This document shows, in pieces, positions 24,917 through 34,682 of a stretch of 64,000 nucleotides of DNA. Source of the stretch: DASTFY01 sp963829955 (lineage in GTDB: Bacteria > Actinomycetota > Acidimicrobiia > Acidimicrobiales > Ilumatobacteraceae); NCBI GenBank assembly GCA_963829955.1, contig CAWHKS010000019.1, positions 124,001 through 188,000 on the forward strand, read 5' to 3'. The position numbers and the translations under genes are program-made. Positions within the stretch are counted from its first letter, which is position 1; every line of letters begins with the position of its first letter. The notes under the pieces are model-generated. The model worked only from the letters and a program-made list of their open reading frames with translations. It did no database searches and had not been told where the DNA came from.

Positions 24917-26242
24917 ATGTCCACAACGAAGCGAACCAGGGCGTTCGCCGTGTTCACCGTGGCCGCGCTGCTATTGGCCGCGTGCGGCGACGATGACGGC
25001 GACGACGCCACGACGACAGAGGCTGACGCGCCCGCCGAGACGACGGCGGCACCCGAGGAGACCACCGCACCCGCGGATACGGAGGCTCCCGCGGTCACGT
25101 CGGCTGTAGCGCCACCGAGCGGCGAGCCGGTCAAGATCGGCATCCTCACGTCGATCACCTCGAACTTCGCGCCGTGGGGACTACAAGTCCGCGACGGCGC
25201 CCAGCTTGCCGTGGACGAGATCAACGCCTCCGGCGGTGCTGGTGGGCGGCCGCTCGAGTTGGTGATCGAGGACGACCAGAACAGCCCCGAGGAGGCCGTC
25301 CCCGCGTACGAACGGCTTGTCGAGGAAGGTGTCGTGGCCGTCGGGGGCATCATCTCGAGCAGCGTGGGGGGAGCCACCGCTCCGCTGGCCGAGAGCAATC
25401 AGATCCCGACCTTCCTGGTCAAGTCGGGTGACCAGACGATCCTCACGCCCGATAGCAGGTTCACGTTCCGCACCTGCCTGCCGGCCGCTCCGACGGTTGC
25501 CGGTCCGATCATCGAGTACGCGCAGGAGAACGGCCTCACCAAGATCGGGGCCATCGTCGCCGACTACCCATGGGGTCACGCCTTCCAGTCGTCGATCGAG
25601 ACCGCGGTCGCCGACGCCGACGGCATCGAGCTCCAGCTCGAGGTCGCTCCGGTGCCCGAACAGGACTTCACGACCTATCTCCGCGCGATCGACGAGTTCG
25701 GCCCTGATCTCCTGGTGGCCACCGGTCATCCGCCGGGAGGCGGCCCGATCATCGCCCAGTCGAACGACCTCGGCATGGACGTGCCGGTGATAGGTGCTTA
25801 CTCACCTTGGGCGCTCGTCATGGGTGGCGCCGGCGACCTGGCTCTCGGGCGGTACGCCGACTTCGACTGCGCGGACTACCAGAGCCCGGAGTACCAGGAG
25901 CTGGCCCGCCGCTTCCTGGAGATGTCGTCCGACAACACGTTCATGGACGACGACGCCGTCGCCGCGTACGGCATCGTGACGATGATCGCCGAAGCGATCG
26001 GAGAGGTCGGTGACGATCCGGCGGCGATCGGCGAGTGGTTGCACACGCAGGAGTTCGACCTGCCCGGCTACCCGTTCCCGCTGAGCTGGACGGAGTGGGG
26101 TGAGATGGCCGCCGCGCAGCCGCTGTTCTCGATCGCGGGCGAAGGCCCTGCACCGGAGGGCGTCAACGAGGCCGGTGACTGGTACCCCGAGACGCTGCTG
26201 CTCCCGACACCTCTCACCCCGTACGATCCGTCGACCGGCTGA
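24917..26242 (+). CDS. ABC transporter substrate-binding lipoprotein, branched-chain amino acid type
   Basis: This 441-residue protein has a lipoprotein signal peptide (AVFTVAALLLAAC, C near 24), then an acidic threonine/alanine-rich linker to about residue 70. A periplasmic binding protein fold (Peripla_BP_6) follows, with VKIGILTSITSNFAPWG, DEINASGGAGGRPLELVIEDDQNSP and VAVGGIISSSVGGATAPLAE. It leads a Liv-type operon and would capture the substrate outside the membrane. Branched-chain amino acids, amides or other small organic acids are all possible. AAGGGGG lies about 10 bases before the ATG. Confidence 0.85.
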   Translation: MSTTKRTRAFAVFTVAALLLAACGDDDGDDATTTEADAPAETTAAPEETTAPADTEAPAVTSAVAPPSGEPVKIGILTSITSNFAPWGLQVRDGAQLAVDEINASGGAGGRPLELVIEDDQNSPEEAVPAYERLVEEGVVAVGGIISSSVGGATAPLAESNQIPTFLVKSGDQTILTPDSRFTFRTCLPAAPTVAGPIIEYAQENGLTKIGAIVADYPWGHAFQSSIETAVADADGIELQLEVAPVPEQDFTTYLRAIDEFGPDLLVATGHPPGGGPIIAQSNDLGMDVPVIGAYSPWALVMGGAGDLALGRYADFDCADYQSPEYQELARRFLEMSSDNTFMDDDAVAAYGIVTMIAEAIGEVGDDPAAIGEWLHTQEFDLPGYPFPLSWTEWGEMAAAQPLFSIAGEGPAPEGVNEAGDWYPETLLLPTPLTPYDPSTG

Positions 26243-26259
26243 CTGAGCAAGAGCCTGCC

Positions 26260-26991
26260 GTGGCGATCCTCGAACTGACCGACATCGAGAAGCGCTTCGG
26301 CGGACTCCCCGCAGTTGCTGGTGTGACATTCACGGTCGACGAGGGCGAGATCGTCGCCCTCGTCGGACCGAACGGCGCTGGCAAGACGACGCTGCTGAAA
26401 GCGATCGGCGGGATGCAGCCGCCGAGCAAAGGCACCGTCGTCTTCGCTGGCGTCGACCTGACCGGCGCCAGGGCTCACCGGGTCCGCCACGCCGGAGTGG
26501 CCATGGTGCTCCAGACACCGCGGACCTTCGAGACGATGACCGTCGGGGAGAACGCTGCGCTCGGTGCGCTGTTCGGCGGGTCGCGTACCAGCCAGGAAGA
26601 AGCCATGCGCCGCGCGGTCGACATGCTCGACTTCGTCGGCCTCGTAGACCGGCGTGATGAGCCCATCGGCAGCCTGAACCTCCACGAGCAGCGATTCCTC
26701 GAGCTCGCTCGCCAGCTCGCCGGCCGGCCCCGCCTCGTGCTGCTCGACGAGGTGATGGCCGGCCTCAACGACACCGAGCTCGCGAGCTCCATCGACATGG
26801 TGCGGCGGGCCCGAGCGGAGTTCGGCATCACGGTGATCTGGGTGGAGCATGTGATGAAGGCGGTGATGAGCCTGGCCGAGCGCATCCTGGTGCTGAACCT
26901 CGGAACGCTCATCGCCGACGGCCGTCCGGGCGACGTGATGCGCCAGCCCGACGTCGTCACCGCCTACCTCGGCGAGCGGGGGGTTGCGTGA
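26260..26991 (+). CDS. ABC transporter ATP-binding protein, LivG type
   Basis: This 243-residue ATPase has Walker A GPNGAGKTTLLKAI, Q-loop MVLQTPRTF, Walker B RLVLLDEVMAGLN and switch histidine in WVEHVMKAV. The signature loop reads GSLNLHEQRFLELARQL in place of the usual LSGGQ or LPYGQ, which is unusual but keeps the following arginine and leucine helix. It pairs with the LivF-type subunit as a heterodimer. The GTG start follows the substrate-binding gene by 17 bases, and its stop overlaps the next gene by four bases. Confidence 0.86.
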   Translation: MAILELTDIEKRFGGLPAVAGVTFTVDEGEIVALVGPNGAGKTTLLKAIGGMQPPSKGTVVFAGVDLTGARAHRVRHAGVAMVLQTPRTFETMTVGENAALGALFGGSRTSQEEAMRRAVDMLDFVGLVDRRDEPIGSLNLHEQRFLELARQLAGRPRLVLLDEVMAGLNDTELASSIDMVRRARAEFGITVIWVEHVMKAVMSLAERILVLNLGTLIADGRPGDVMRQPDVVTAYLGERGVA

Positions 26992-27701
26992 GGCGCGACG
27001 CGATCCTCCGCGTCGACGGACTCTCAGCTGGGTACGCCGGTGAGCACATCGTGCACGACGTCAGCCTCGAGGTCGCCGAAGGCGAGGCGATCACCGTGAT
27101 CGGATCGAACGGCGCCGGGAAGTCGACGCTGCTCAAGGCGATCGTCGGCATGCTCGACGGCACCCGCGGCACCGTCACGTTCGACGGCGCCGGGATCTCG
27201 AGGTTGGCGACCCACCGGATCGCCCGGCGTGGGTTGGCGTACGTCCCCGCCGAGCGCCACCTCTTCACCGCGATGAGCGTGGCCGAGAACCTCGCCCTCG
27301 GCGCGTTCCCCGGTCGCCCCGAGGCCGCTCGCGAAGACCTCGTGTTCGACTTGTTCCCGCGGCTCGCCGAGCGCAGGAAGCAGGACGCCGGCACGTTGAG
27401 CGGCGGCGAGCAGCAGATGCTCGCCGTCGGCCGGGCGCTGATGTCGAAGCCGAAGGTGCTGATGCTCGACGAGCCCAGCACCGGGCTCGCTCCCCTGCTG
27501 GCTACGGAGGCCTACCGCGTGCTGGCGAGGCTCCGTGATGCCGGTCTCACGCTCGTCGTCGCCGAGCAGCAGGTGCCGTTGGCCCTCGACCTGGCCAGCC
27601 ACGGCTACGTGCTGGAGAACGGTCGCGTCGATCTCACGGGGACGTCCCAGGAACTGCTGGGGAATCCCGACGTCCAGCGCGCCTACTTGGGAGTCGCATG
27701 A
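26988..27701 (+). CDS. ABC transporter ATP-binding protein, LivF type
   Basis: This 237-residue ATPase has Walker A GSNGAGKSTLLKAI, the LivF-typical LAYVPAERHLFTAMSVAENLALG, signature TLSGGEQQMLAVGRALM and Walker B VLMLDEPSTGLAPLL. Unlike its LivG-type partner it has a canonical signature. It starts with GTG overlapping the LivG stop (GTGA). Confidence 0.88.
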   Translation: MRRDAILRVDGLSAGYAGEHIVHDVSLEVAEGEAITVIGSNGAGKSTLLKAIVGMLDGTRGTVTFDGAGISRLATHRIARRGLAYVPAERHLFTAMSVAENLALGAFPGRPEAAREDLVFDLFPRLAERRKQDAGTLSGGEQQMLAVGRALMSKPKVLMLDEPSTGLAPLLATEAYRVLARLRDAGLTLVVAEQQVPLALDLASHGYVLENGRVDLTGTSQELLGNPDVQRAYLGVA

Positions 27702-27725
27702 CAGCGGACGGTGAGGTGACGTGAG

Positions 27726-28583
27726 GTGAGGGCGGCGCTGCTCGATGGCATCGTGCTCGGCCTGCAGTACGGGCTGCTCGGTGTCGGATTGACACTGATC
27801 TACGGCCTGGCCGGAGTGCTGAACCTCGCGCATGGCCAGATCGCGGTGCTCGGGGCAATCGTTGTCTCACTGCTGATGGAGGGCGGCCGTCCGGTCATGG
27901 TCGCGGCGGTGGTCGGGATCGTCGCCGCGTCGGCGTTCCTGGTCTTCCTCGATCTCACGCTGATGCGCGCCGTCTACCACCAGGAAGGCGAGCAGCGGAT
28001 CCTGCTCGGTTTGCTCCTCATGCTGGGCGTCGCGTTCGCCGTCGAGGGGTTCATCACTTGGCGCTACCCAGTGCAGCAGCTCAGCATCCGCATCTCTGGC
28101 GATGCGGTGACGATCCTCGGCGTGCCGATGCCTGTCGGCGCTCTCGTCGCGTCCGGCATCGCCGTGGCCGCCGGCCTCGTGCTCGTGTTGTTCTTCCGTC
28201 TCACCACGCTCGGCCGAGGCGTCCGCTCGGTGATCCAGGACGAGGCCGGCGCGCGGTTGTGCGGCGTCAATCCGGCGACGGTGCGCACGTTGGTGTTCGG
28301 GTTGAGCGGCGCGCTCGCCTGCCTCGTGGCGGTGACACGTTCAATGACCGGCCCGGTCGGCTTCGCCAACGCGATCGGATTCACGACGCTCGCGCTGATC
28401 GTCGCCGTCGTCGGTGGCCTCGGCAGCGTGTCCGGGGCCTTCCTCGCGGGCGTGCTGCTCGGCATCGTGGACCGGCTCAGCTCGACGTACATCGGCACGT
28501 ACGTCACGACGATCGTGCTGCTGCTCTGCGCGGCGCTGACGATCGTGCTCCGTCCGAGTGGGCTGCTCGGGAGGCCGGGATGA
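27726..28583 (+). CDS. ABC transporter permease, LivH type
   Basis: This 285-residue membrane protein has about eight helices. It begins LLDGIVLGLQYGLLGVGLTLIYG, followed by GVLNLAHGQIAVLGA, the most conserved LivH motif, and RSVIQDEAGARLCGVNPATVRTL, the cytoplasmic coupling loop. It forms the translocation path with the LivM-type permease. GTG 27726 is chosen by homology; two GTG codons a few bases earlier belong to the run GTGAGGTGAG. It ends with a four-base overlap onto livM. Confidence 0.86.
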   Translation: MRAALLDGIVLGLQYGLLGVGLTLIYGLAGVLNLAHGQIAVLGAIVVSLLMEGGRPVMVAAVVGIVAASAFLVFLDLTLMRAVYHQEGEQRILLGLLLMLGVAFAVEGFITWRYPVQQLSIRISGDAVTILGVPMPVGALVASGIAVAAGLVLVLFFRLTTLGRGVRSVIQDEAGARLCGVNPATVRTLVFGLSGALACLVAVTRSMTGPVGFANAIGFTTLALIVAVVGGLGSVSGAFLAGVLLGIVDRLSSTYIGTYVTTIVLLLCAALTIVLRPSGLLGRPG

Positions 28584-29638
28584 GCGTCGACGCGGACGTG
28601 CGCGATCGGGCCCGCAAGGCGCCGATCGCCCCGCGGCTCATCGCATACGCACCAATCGCGGTCGCCGCCGCGCTCCTCGCCCTGGTTCCGCTGCGCTACC
28701 ACCAATCGGGTTCGACGATCCGCGTGCTCACAGAGGGCATGCTCTTCGCCGCCTACACGGTGGCCTTCAACGTCATCTTCGGCTTCACCGGGCAGTTGTT
28801 CCTCTGCATCGGCGCGCTCGCCGGCGTCGGGGGCTTCATGTCGGCGATCTTCGCCGACCGCGTCGGGCTCCCGATGCTGGCGAGCATCGCCGGCGGTGTG
28901 GCGCTCGCGGCCTCGATCGGCGGGCTCCTCAGCTGGGTCGCCGTGAAGCGGGCACTTGGCACGATCTTCGTCGGGATCGTGACCCTGGCGTTCTCGCTGT
29001 CGTTCGACAGCCTGCTGCTCGGCCGCAGCGACCTCTTCGGTGGCGACGCGGGCCTGCGGGTGGAGGCCGGGAGCGGCACCATCCTGCGCGATCGGCTGCC
29101 GCCGTACTACGTCTTCCTAGCGCTGGTCGTCCTGTACCTGGTGATCTTCCGCGGACTGCAGCGTTCGCGGACGGGCTGGGCGTTCCGTGCGCTACGCGAC
29201 GACATGATCGCGGCCGAGCTGGCCGGCGTCGACGTGGCGCGCTACCGGGTGTACACGGGCGCGCTCGGCTCGGCGATGCTCGGTCTGGCCGGAGCGCTGT
29301 ACGCGTTCTCGGGGAGCGGGCTCATCGGAAGATCGACGTACGAGTTCGGCCGCGTGGACGTGCGCGTCATCGTGATGCTCGCGTTCGGCGGGATCGGCTC
29401 GCTGCTCGGGCCGATCGTCGGCGCCGCCACCTTCACGTGGCTCGACGAGTTCCTCGTCGAATACCGCGAGATGCGGCTGATGATCTACGGGTGCGTCATC
29501 ATCGCTCTGTTCCTTGGCTTCCGGCGCGGCGTCGTGCCGACGGTGACCGGATGGTTCCGCCGGAACGGCCGGCGCCGGCGGACGGTCACCACCGCTCGGG
29601 TGCGGTCCCCAGACGGCGCACTCCGAGAACCGACCTGA
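28580..29638 (+). CDS. ABC transporter permease, LivM type
   Basis: This 352-residue protein has about nine membrane helices. Family features are the FNVIFGFTGQLFLCIGALAGVGGF region, WAFRALRDDMIAAELAGVDVARYRVYT (coupling loop) and MLAFGGIGSLLGPIVGAATFTWLDEFL. The C-terminus is arginine-rich and cytoplasmic. It is the last gene of the Liv-type operon. The 267 bases to the tRNA gene hold no recognisable gene on either strand. Confidence 0.86.
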   Translation: MSVDADVRDRARKAPIAPRLIAYAPIAVAAALLALVPLRYHQSGSTIRVLTEGMLFAAYTVAFNVIFGFTGQLFLCIGALAGVGGFMSAIFADRVGLPMLASIAGGVALAASIGGLLSWVAVKRALGTIFVGIVTLAFSLSFDSLLLGRSDLFGGDAGLRVEAGSGTILRDRLPPYYVFLALVVLYLVIFRGLQRSRTGWAFRALRDDMIAAELAGVDVARYRVYTGALGSAMLGLAGALYAFSGSGLIGRSTYEFGRVDVRVIVMLAFGGIGSLLGPIVGAATFTWLDEFLVEYREMRLMIYGCVIIALFLGFRRGVVPTVTGWFRRNGRRRRTVTTARVRSPDGALREPT

Positions 29639-29905
29639 ACACGGCGAGCTGAGCTCCGCTCAACGGAAGGCCGGACAGCTGGCCCGGCTACTGCCTGGAA
29701 GCCAGCTGCGATCCGAACGCGGCCGAACTCGTCGGTGCGCCAGGCGGCGGGTTCTGCTGTTGGAGCACCGAACTCGTGCACGACCGCCGCAGCGCCACGA
29801 CGGTCGTGGGTCGCCACCAACAGCAACAACCTCGAGCCCACCAAGCCGATCGCGCTCGCCTCGGCGATCCTCGCCCACCTGGGCCTCTGACCTGCTGCTC
29901 CGGTG

Positions 29906-29991
29906 TGCCCGGGGTGGGGTTCGAACCCACACTCCACGTGCGTGGACGGGGGGTTTAAGCCCCCTGCGTCTGCCAGTTCCGCCACCCGGGC
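29906..29991 (-). tRNA. tRNA-Leu (anticodon TAA)
   Basis: The minus strand folds as a class II tRNA of 86 bases. The acceptor arm is GCCCGGG/CCCGGGC, the anticodon stem GGGGG/CCCCC with loop CTTAAAC (anticodon TAA), then a long variable arm and a T arm GTGGG-TTCGAAC-CCCAC. The CCA end is not encoded. It reads the rare TTA codon, infrequent in such a high-GC genome. Confidence 0.93.
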
Positions 29992-30036
29992 CGGGATCAC
30001 GGTGACCGGACCGCGACGGTAGCCCCGAGACCGGCT

Positions 30037-30140
30037 GTGTCACGTTTGGGCGCCGTGGAGCGTCACAATGTGTGACACAGCGGACCGATGACGGAGTTCC
30101 GCCCCAGGGAGCGATGAGTTTCCGGTGCGTCACACGTCAC
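30037..30140. promoter_or_regulatory. GTCAC-repeat operator region upstream of the MMPL gene
   Basis: The centre is the 15-base dyad GTCACA-ATG-TGTGAC at 30062-30076. Flanking half sites are TGTGTCAC (30037-30044) and GTCACACGTCAC (30129-30140). The spacing and symmetry suit a TetR- or MarR-type repressor. The regulator gene is not in the window. Confidence 0.5.
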
Positions 30141-30224
30141 AAGAAAGGATCTACGTCCCAGGCGAGACTTGGGCAAGGATCGGCATCCCGCACCGAACCC
30201 CCGCACCCGCAGAAAGGACCTGAA

Positions 30225-32567
30225 ATGATCAGGCGCCTCGCACATGCTTGCTTCCGCCACCGGCTCAGGGTGGTGATCGGCTGGGTCATCGCGCTCGTCG
30301 TGCTGCTGATGGCTTCCGGCGCCGTGGGCACTGGGTACAGCTCGGACTTCACGCTGCCGGACGTCGAGAGCAAGCGCGGCGTGGACATCCTGGAGGACCA
30401 GTTCGGCGGCCAGGGCGCCGGCCAGGTCGGGAACATCGTGTTCCGGGCCGAGCAGGGTGTCGAGGACCCGACGGTCCGCGAGGCCATCGAGCCGTTCCTG
30501 GCCCAGGTGGCCGAGCTGCAGAACGTCCAATCGGTGACCAGCCCCTACACCCCCGAAGGGGAGCAACAGATCGCCCGTGAGGGGTCGAACGCGGGGTTGA
30601 TCGCCTACGCCGAGTTCGAAGCGCCCTCCGACGCGTCGTTCGAGGAGACCGCGGAGGTCGGTCGTGAGATCCGTGAGGCCATTCCGGACGTGGACGGGGT
30701 GCAGGTCGAGGTGGGCGGCGCAGCGTTCGCCGAGTTCGAGGTGCCCTCGTCCGAGGCGCTGGGCCTCGGGTTCGCCATCATCATCCTCATCATCGCCTTC
30801 GGCTCGGTGCTGGCCATGGGTCTGCCGATCGGCGTTGCCCTGGCGGGCATATTCTCCGGCACGCTGATCGCCGGCCTGCTGTCGCAGGTCATCTCGATGC
30901 CGGAGTTCTCGTCGACGATCGGCGTCATGATCGGCCTCGGCGTCGGCATCGACTACGCGCTGTTCATCGTCACCCGGTTCAGGGAGAACCTGCACAAGGG
31001 CCACAGCATTGAGTCGTCCACGCTCATCGCCATGGACACCGCCGGCCGCGCCGTGCTGTTCGCCGGCACGACCGTGGTCATCTCCCTCATGGGCATGCTG
31101 GTCATGCAGCTTGCCTTTGTCTCGGGACTCGCCATCGGTGCGGCCGTCGTCGTCCTCATGACGATGATCGCCTCGCTGACCCTGCTGCCGGCCCTGCTCG
31201 GCTTCGCCGGCTCACGCATCGAGCTCACCCGCTGGCGGGGGCTCATCGCGGCCGGCCTGGTCGCGCTGGCGCTCATCGGTGTCGGCCTCGGCATCCCGGC
31301 CCTGATCGTCGTGACGCTGCCCCTGGCTGTCATCGTGCTGCTGGCCAGCATCGCCGTGGCGCCGCTGCGCAAGCCGGTGCTGGAGCGGGAGCGCAAGCCG
31401 CTGCGGGAGACGCTCTCCTACCGATGGAGCCGCGTCATCCAGCACCGGCCGTGGCCCGCGGTCATCCTCGGCGTGGCCATCCTGGTGACCCTCGCGCTGC
31501 CGATCCTCGGCCTGCGCCTGGGATTCTCCGACGAGGGCAACTACCCGAGCGACACCACCACCCGCCAGGCCTACGACACGCTGGCCGAGGGCTTCGGGCC
31601 GGGCTTCAACGGGCCGCTGGTCCTCGCCAGTGAGGTCCCCGACGGCACGGACCCGGCCGCCCTGCAGGCCGTGTCCGACGCCATCCAGGCCGACCCGGGC
31701 GTCGCCCGGGTGAGCCCGCCCATCACCAACGACGAAGCCGATCCGACGGCAGCCCTCTGGCGGGTGATCCCGACCACCGCGCCGCAGGACGCCGAGACGA
31801 CCGACCTTGTGAACCGTCTCCGGGACGACGTGCTGCCGGCGGCGACCGAGGGGAGCGGCCTCGACGTCGCCGTGGCCGGCGGCGTGGCCATCGGCGTCGA
31901 CTTCACGAACTACCTCGCCGAGCGGCTGCCGTGGTTCTTCGCCGCCGTGCTCGGCCTGTCGTTCATCCTGCTGATGGTGGTCTTCCGGTCGCTGCTGGTG
32001 CCGCTCAAGGCCGTCATCATGAACCTGTTGTCGATCGGCGCCGCCTACGGCATCACCGTCGCCGTCTTCCAGTGGGGCTGGGGATCCTCGTTGCTCAACA
32101 TCGAGTCGGCCCCGATCGAGCCCTTTGTCCCCATGATGCTGTTCGCCATCGTGTTCGGTCTCTCCATGGACTACGAGGTGTTCCTCCTGTCCCGCATCCG
32201 TGAGGAGTGGGACCGCACCGGTGACAGCAGGACTTCTGTGGCCGACGGCCTGGCCTCGACGGCCCGGGTCATCACCGCCGCGGCCGCCATCATGGTCGTG
32301 GTGTTCGGCAGCTTCATCGGCGAGTCCGACCGGGTCGTCAAGCTGTTCGGCCTCGGGCTCTCCATGGCGGTGCTCATCGACGCCACCATCGTCCGCCTGC
32401 TCCTCGTGCCCGCCACCATGGAGCTGCTGGGCGACCGCAACTGGTGGATGCCAGGCTGGCTGGGTCGCATCCTGCCCAAGATCCACATCGAGGCGCCGGA
32501 CGACCTGGACGCCGAGCTCGCCCAGCTCAGCGAGGAGGAGCAGGCCCGTACGGGCGGCGCCTCCTGA
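30225..32567 (+). CDS. MMPL/RND-family transporter
   Basis: This 780-residue protein has two MMPL halves, each with one helix, a large outer domain and five further helices. The first half begins RLRVVIGWVIALVVLLMASG and has GVMIGLGVGIDYALFIVTRFRE. The second half has FAIVFGLSMDYEVFLLSRIREEW, with the paired acidic residues that carry protons. It probably exports a lipid or drug-like compound by proton antiport. The ATG at 30225 follows AAAGGA (30213-30218). A set of GTCAC operators upstream implies dedicated repression. Confidence 0.86.
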   Translation: MIRRLAHACFRHRLRVVIGWVIALVVLLMASGAVGTGYSSDFTLPDVESKRGVDILEDQFGGQGAGQVGNIVFRAEQGVEDPTVREAIEPFLAQVAELQNVQSVTSPYTPEGEQQIAREGSNAGLIAYAEFEAPSDASFEETAEVGREIREAIPDVDGVQVEVGGAAFAEFEVPSSEALGLGFAIIILIIAFGSVLAMGLPIGVALAGIFSGTLIAGLLSQVISMPEFSSTIGVMIGLGVGIDYALFIVTRFRENLHKGHSIESSTLIAMDTAGRAVLFAGTTVVISLMGMLVMQLAFVSGLAIGAAVVVLMTMIASLTLLPALLGFAGSRIELTRWRGLIAAGLVALALIGVGLGIPALIVVTLPLAVIVLLASIAVAPLRKPVLERERKPLRETLSYRWSRVIQHRPWPAVILGVAILVTLALPILGLRLGFSDEGNYPSDTTTRQAYDTLAEGFGPGFNGPLVLASEVPDGTDPAALQAVSDAIQADPGVARVSPPITNDEADPTAALWRVIPTTAPQDAETTDLVNRLRDDVLPAATEGSGLDVAVAGGVAIGVDFTNYLAERLPWFFAAVLGLSFILLMVVFRSLLVPLKAVIMNLLSIGAAYGITVAVFQWGWGSSLLNIESAPIEPFVPMMLFAIVFGLSMDYEVFLLSRIREEWDRTGDSRTSVADGLASTARVITAAAAIMVVVFGSFIGESDRVVKLFGLGLSMAVLIDATIVRLLLVPATMELLGDRNWWMPGWLGRILPKIHIEAPDDLDAELAQLSEEEQARTGGAS

Positions 32568-32582
32568 CGATGTGACGAGTGC

Positions 32583-32607
32583 GCGGGCGGTGGTGGACAC
32601 CGCCCGC
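32583..32607. terminator. Hairpin between MMPL and VWA genes
   Basis: A perfect 10-bp stem GCGGGCGGTG/CACCGCCCGC with a 5-base loop separates the two convergent genes and can serve both. No T-run follows. Confidence 0.55.
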
Positions 32608-32612
32608 CGCTC

Positions 32613-33690
32613 TCACGGCGAGCGGTTCCACAGCAGCGAGAGACCGACAGCTCCGAGCACCAGCAGCGCCCCGACGATGGCGAAGGCCACGCTGACTTCC
32701 CGGTCCTCGGTCTGCAGCTCGATCTCCCGCGGCAGGCTGGCGAAGACGTTGCGCAGCTGATCGGCGTCTTCGGCGCGGTAGAAGGTGCCACCCGTCAGGT
32801 CGGCGACGGCCCGCAACGTCGGTTCGTCGATGAGCAGGAACTGCGTGGCGCCGAGGCCACCACCGCCCGTCCGCCCGCCGCCCGGGAACCCGCCCTCGCT
32901 GAACACGCCGGCGCCGATCTGCTCCGGCAGGCAGACCATCTCGGTCGGGGTCGTCGTTCCGAACCCGATGGTGTAGATCCGCACCCGCCGCAGGGCCGCC
33001 TCCTGCGCGGCGGTGACCGGGTCCACCCCGCGGGTGTTGGCCCCGTCCGTGAGGAGCACCACGATGTCCGGCACGTATCCCGCGCCGGGCTCGGGTGGCT
33101 CGGGGTCCTCGACATCGATACGCCCCACACCGACGGGCGCCACGTCCGGGTTGACGGCCGCGATGGCGTCGAGCGCCTTCAGCGTGGCCGCACCGATGAC
33201 CGTGCCACGCGCGGTCGTCAGCGTGTCGATCACCTCGATCAGCGCGTCCTTGTCCGTCGTGGGTGGCAGGACCACCTCGGCGAAGCCCACGAATGCGACG
33301 ATGCCGATGCGCGTGCCCTCCACCTGCTGCTCCACGAACGTGCGGGCGGCCTCCTGCGCGACGGCGAGCCGGTTGGGCTGCACGTCCGTGGCGCACATCG
33401 AGCGCGAAACGTCGAGGGCGAGGATGATCGAGGTCCGCCCGAGTGGCACCTGGACGGCCATCTGCGGCCGGGCCGTCGCGAACGCCAGCCCGGTCAGGCC
33501 GGCGAGGAACAGCGCCACGGGCACGTGCCGGCGCCAGCGAGATCGGCGGGGCAGCGCCTCCCGCACCAGCGCCACGTGGGAGAAGCGCACGGCCTGCCGC
33601 GCGGCGGCGCCGGAGCTGCCAGAGGTACGCGCCGAGGAGCAGTGGCACGGCCAGCAGGAGCAGCAGGGCGAGGGGCCAGGCGAAGGACAC
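32613..33690 (-). CDS. BatA-like VWA-domain membrane protein, one frameshift
   Basis: The N-terminal part (VSFAWPLALLLLLAVPLLLGA, from GTG 33690) is the membrane anchor of BatA-like proteins. Near 33595-33600 the frame shifts, and the remainder (from RFSHVALVREALP) carries a second helix and a VWA domain. The MIDAS motif is IILALDVSRSM, and VVLLTDGAN follows. The domain ends with a C-terminal helix (VSVAFAIVGALLVLGAVGLSLLW). The joined length is about 358 residues. It is the last of a MoxR-DUF58-VWA-VWA set, whose members are thought to work as a chaperone-like system on envelope or redox proteins. It starts two bases after the preceding stop. Confidence 0.78.
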
Positions 33691-33692
33691 GA

Positions 33693-34682
33693 CTACACCA
33701 GCCTGCCGAACCACAGCAGCGAAAGCGTGGCGCCGACCACCAGCAGGAGCAGGCTGATGCCGGTGATGATGCCGGTGATCTCCCGGTACTCGGCCTCACG
33801 GACGAACTGCAGGTCGATCTGGTCGTAGACCTGCGTCAACTCGTCGGCGTCCCCGGCCTGGAAGTACTGCCCGTCCGTGACGGAGGCGATGTCCTCGAGC
33901 AGCTCCTCGTCGAGCGCGGTGGCCACGTTGAATCCGTCGACCTCCACGACCGTGCCCTCGGCGCTGCCCAGGCCGATCGGGTAGATCTTGACCCCCGCCA
34001 CCGCCGCCAGCTCGGCCATGTCGAGCGGGTCCGGCTCGGTCGTGTTCTCGCCGTCGGAGAGCAGGATCACCGCCGACGAGCCGAAGTAGCCGATGTCGAT
34101 GTCGTCGATGGCCCCCTCGAGCGCCCCGGGCTCGACCTTGATGGGCGTGCCGCTGATGGCGTTCAGCGCCGTGAAGATGCCCTGGCCGAGAGAGGTGGCG
34201 CCCTGCGTCGACAGGCGGTCGATGGCGGCCAGGACCTCCTCGTCGGACCTGGTCGGTGGCAGGGTGACCAGTCCGCCGTCGCTGAAGGCCACGACACCGA
34301 TCTCGATCGAGCTCGGTTGCTGCTCCACGAAGGCACGGGCCGCCGCCTTCGCCGCGTCCATCCGGCTCGGTTCGAGGTCCGTGGCCTGCATGCTGTTGGA
34401 GGCGTCGAAGGCCAGGACGACGGTCCCTTCCCGGCGGGGGATACTCACGCTGGCCTCCGGCCGGGCGAAGGCGACGATGGCCAGGACGATGGCGGCGAGG
34501 AAGAAGGCGAAGGGCACGTGGCGGCGGCGCCTCCGCCGCTGGGCGGAGTCGGTGGGGACGAAGCCCTGTGCCGCCAGCTCGGCCGTCCGCTGGTCCCGGC
34601 GGCGCACCAGCGCGAGGTACCCGAGCACCAGGCCGGGCACACCGAGCAGGAGCACCAGCATCGCGGGCCAGAGGAACGACAT
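33693..34682 (-). CDS. BatA/BatB-like VWA-domain membrane protein
   Basis: This 329-residue protein has an N-terminal helix (MSFLWPAMLVLLLGVPGLVLGY), a second helix (FAFFLAAIVLAIVAFARP) and a VWA domain with MIDAS motif VVLAFDASNSM and VILLSDGENT. A C-terminal helix (ISLLLLVVGATLSLLWFG) completes it. The paralogue downstream has the same layout. The start overlaps the DUF58 stop by one base (TGATG). It is part of the MoxR operon. Confidence 0.84.
   Translation of the reverse strand: MSFLWPAMLVLLLGVPGLVLGYLALVRRRDQRTAELAAQGFVPTDSAQRRRRRRHVPFAFFLAAIVLAIVAFARPEASVSIPRREGTVVLAFDASNSMQATDLEPSRMDAAKAAARAFVEQQPSSIEIGVVAFSDGGLVTLPPTRSDEEVLAAIDRLSTQGATSLGQGIFTALNAISGTPIKVEPGALEGAIDDIDIGYFGSSAVILLSDGENTTEPDPLDMAELAAVAGVKIYPIGLGSAEGTVVEVDGFNVATALDEELLEDIASVTDGQYFQAGDADELTQVYDQIDLQFVREAEYREITGIITGISLLLLVVGATLSLLWFGRLV

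Noticed and set aside
29642..29890. Open plus-strand frame between livM and the tRNA gene ending in a NSNNLEPTKPIALA stretch
   Set aside because: It has no start codon context, no recognisable domain and lies in a short gap; it may be a remnant but cannot be supported.
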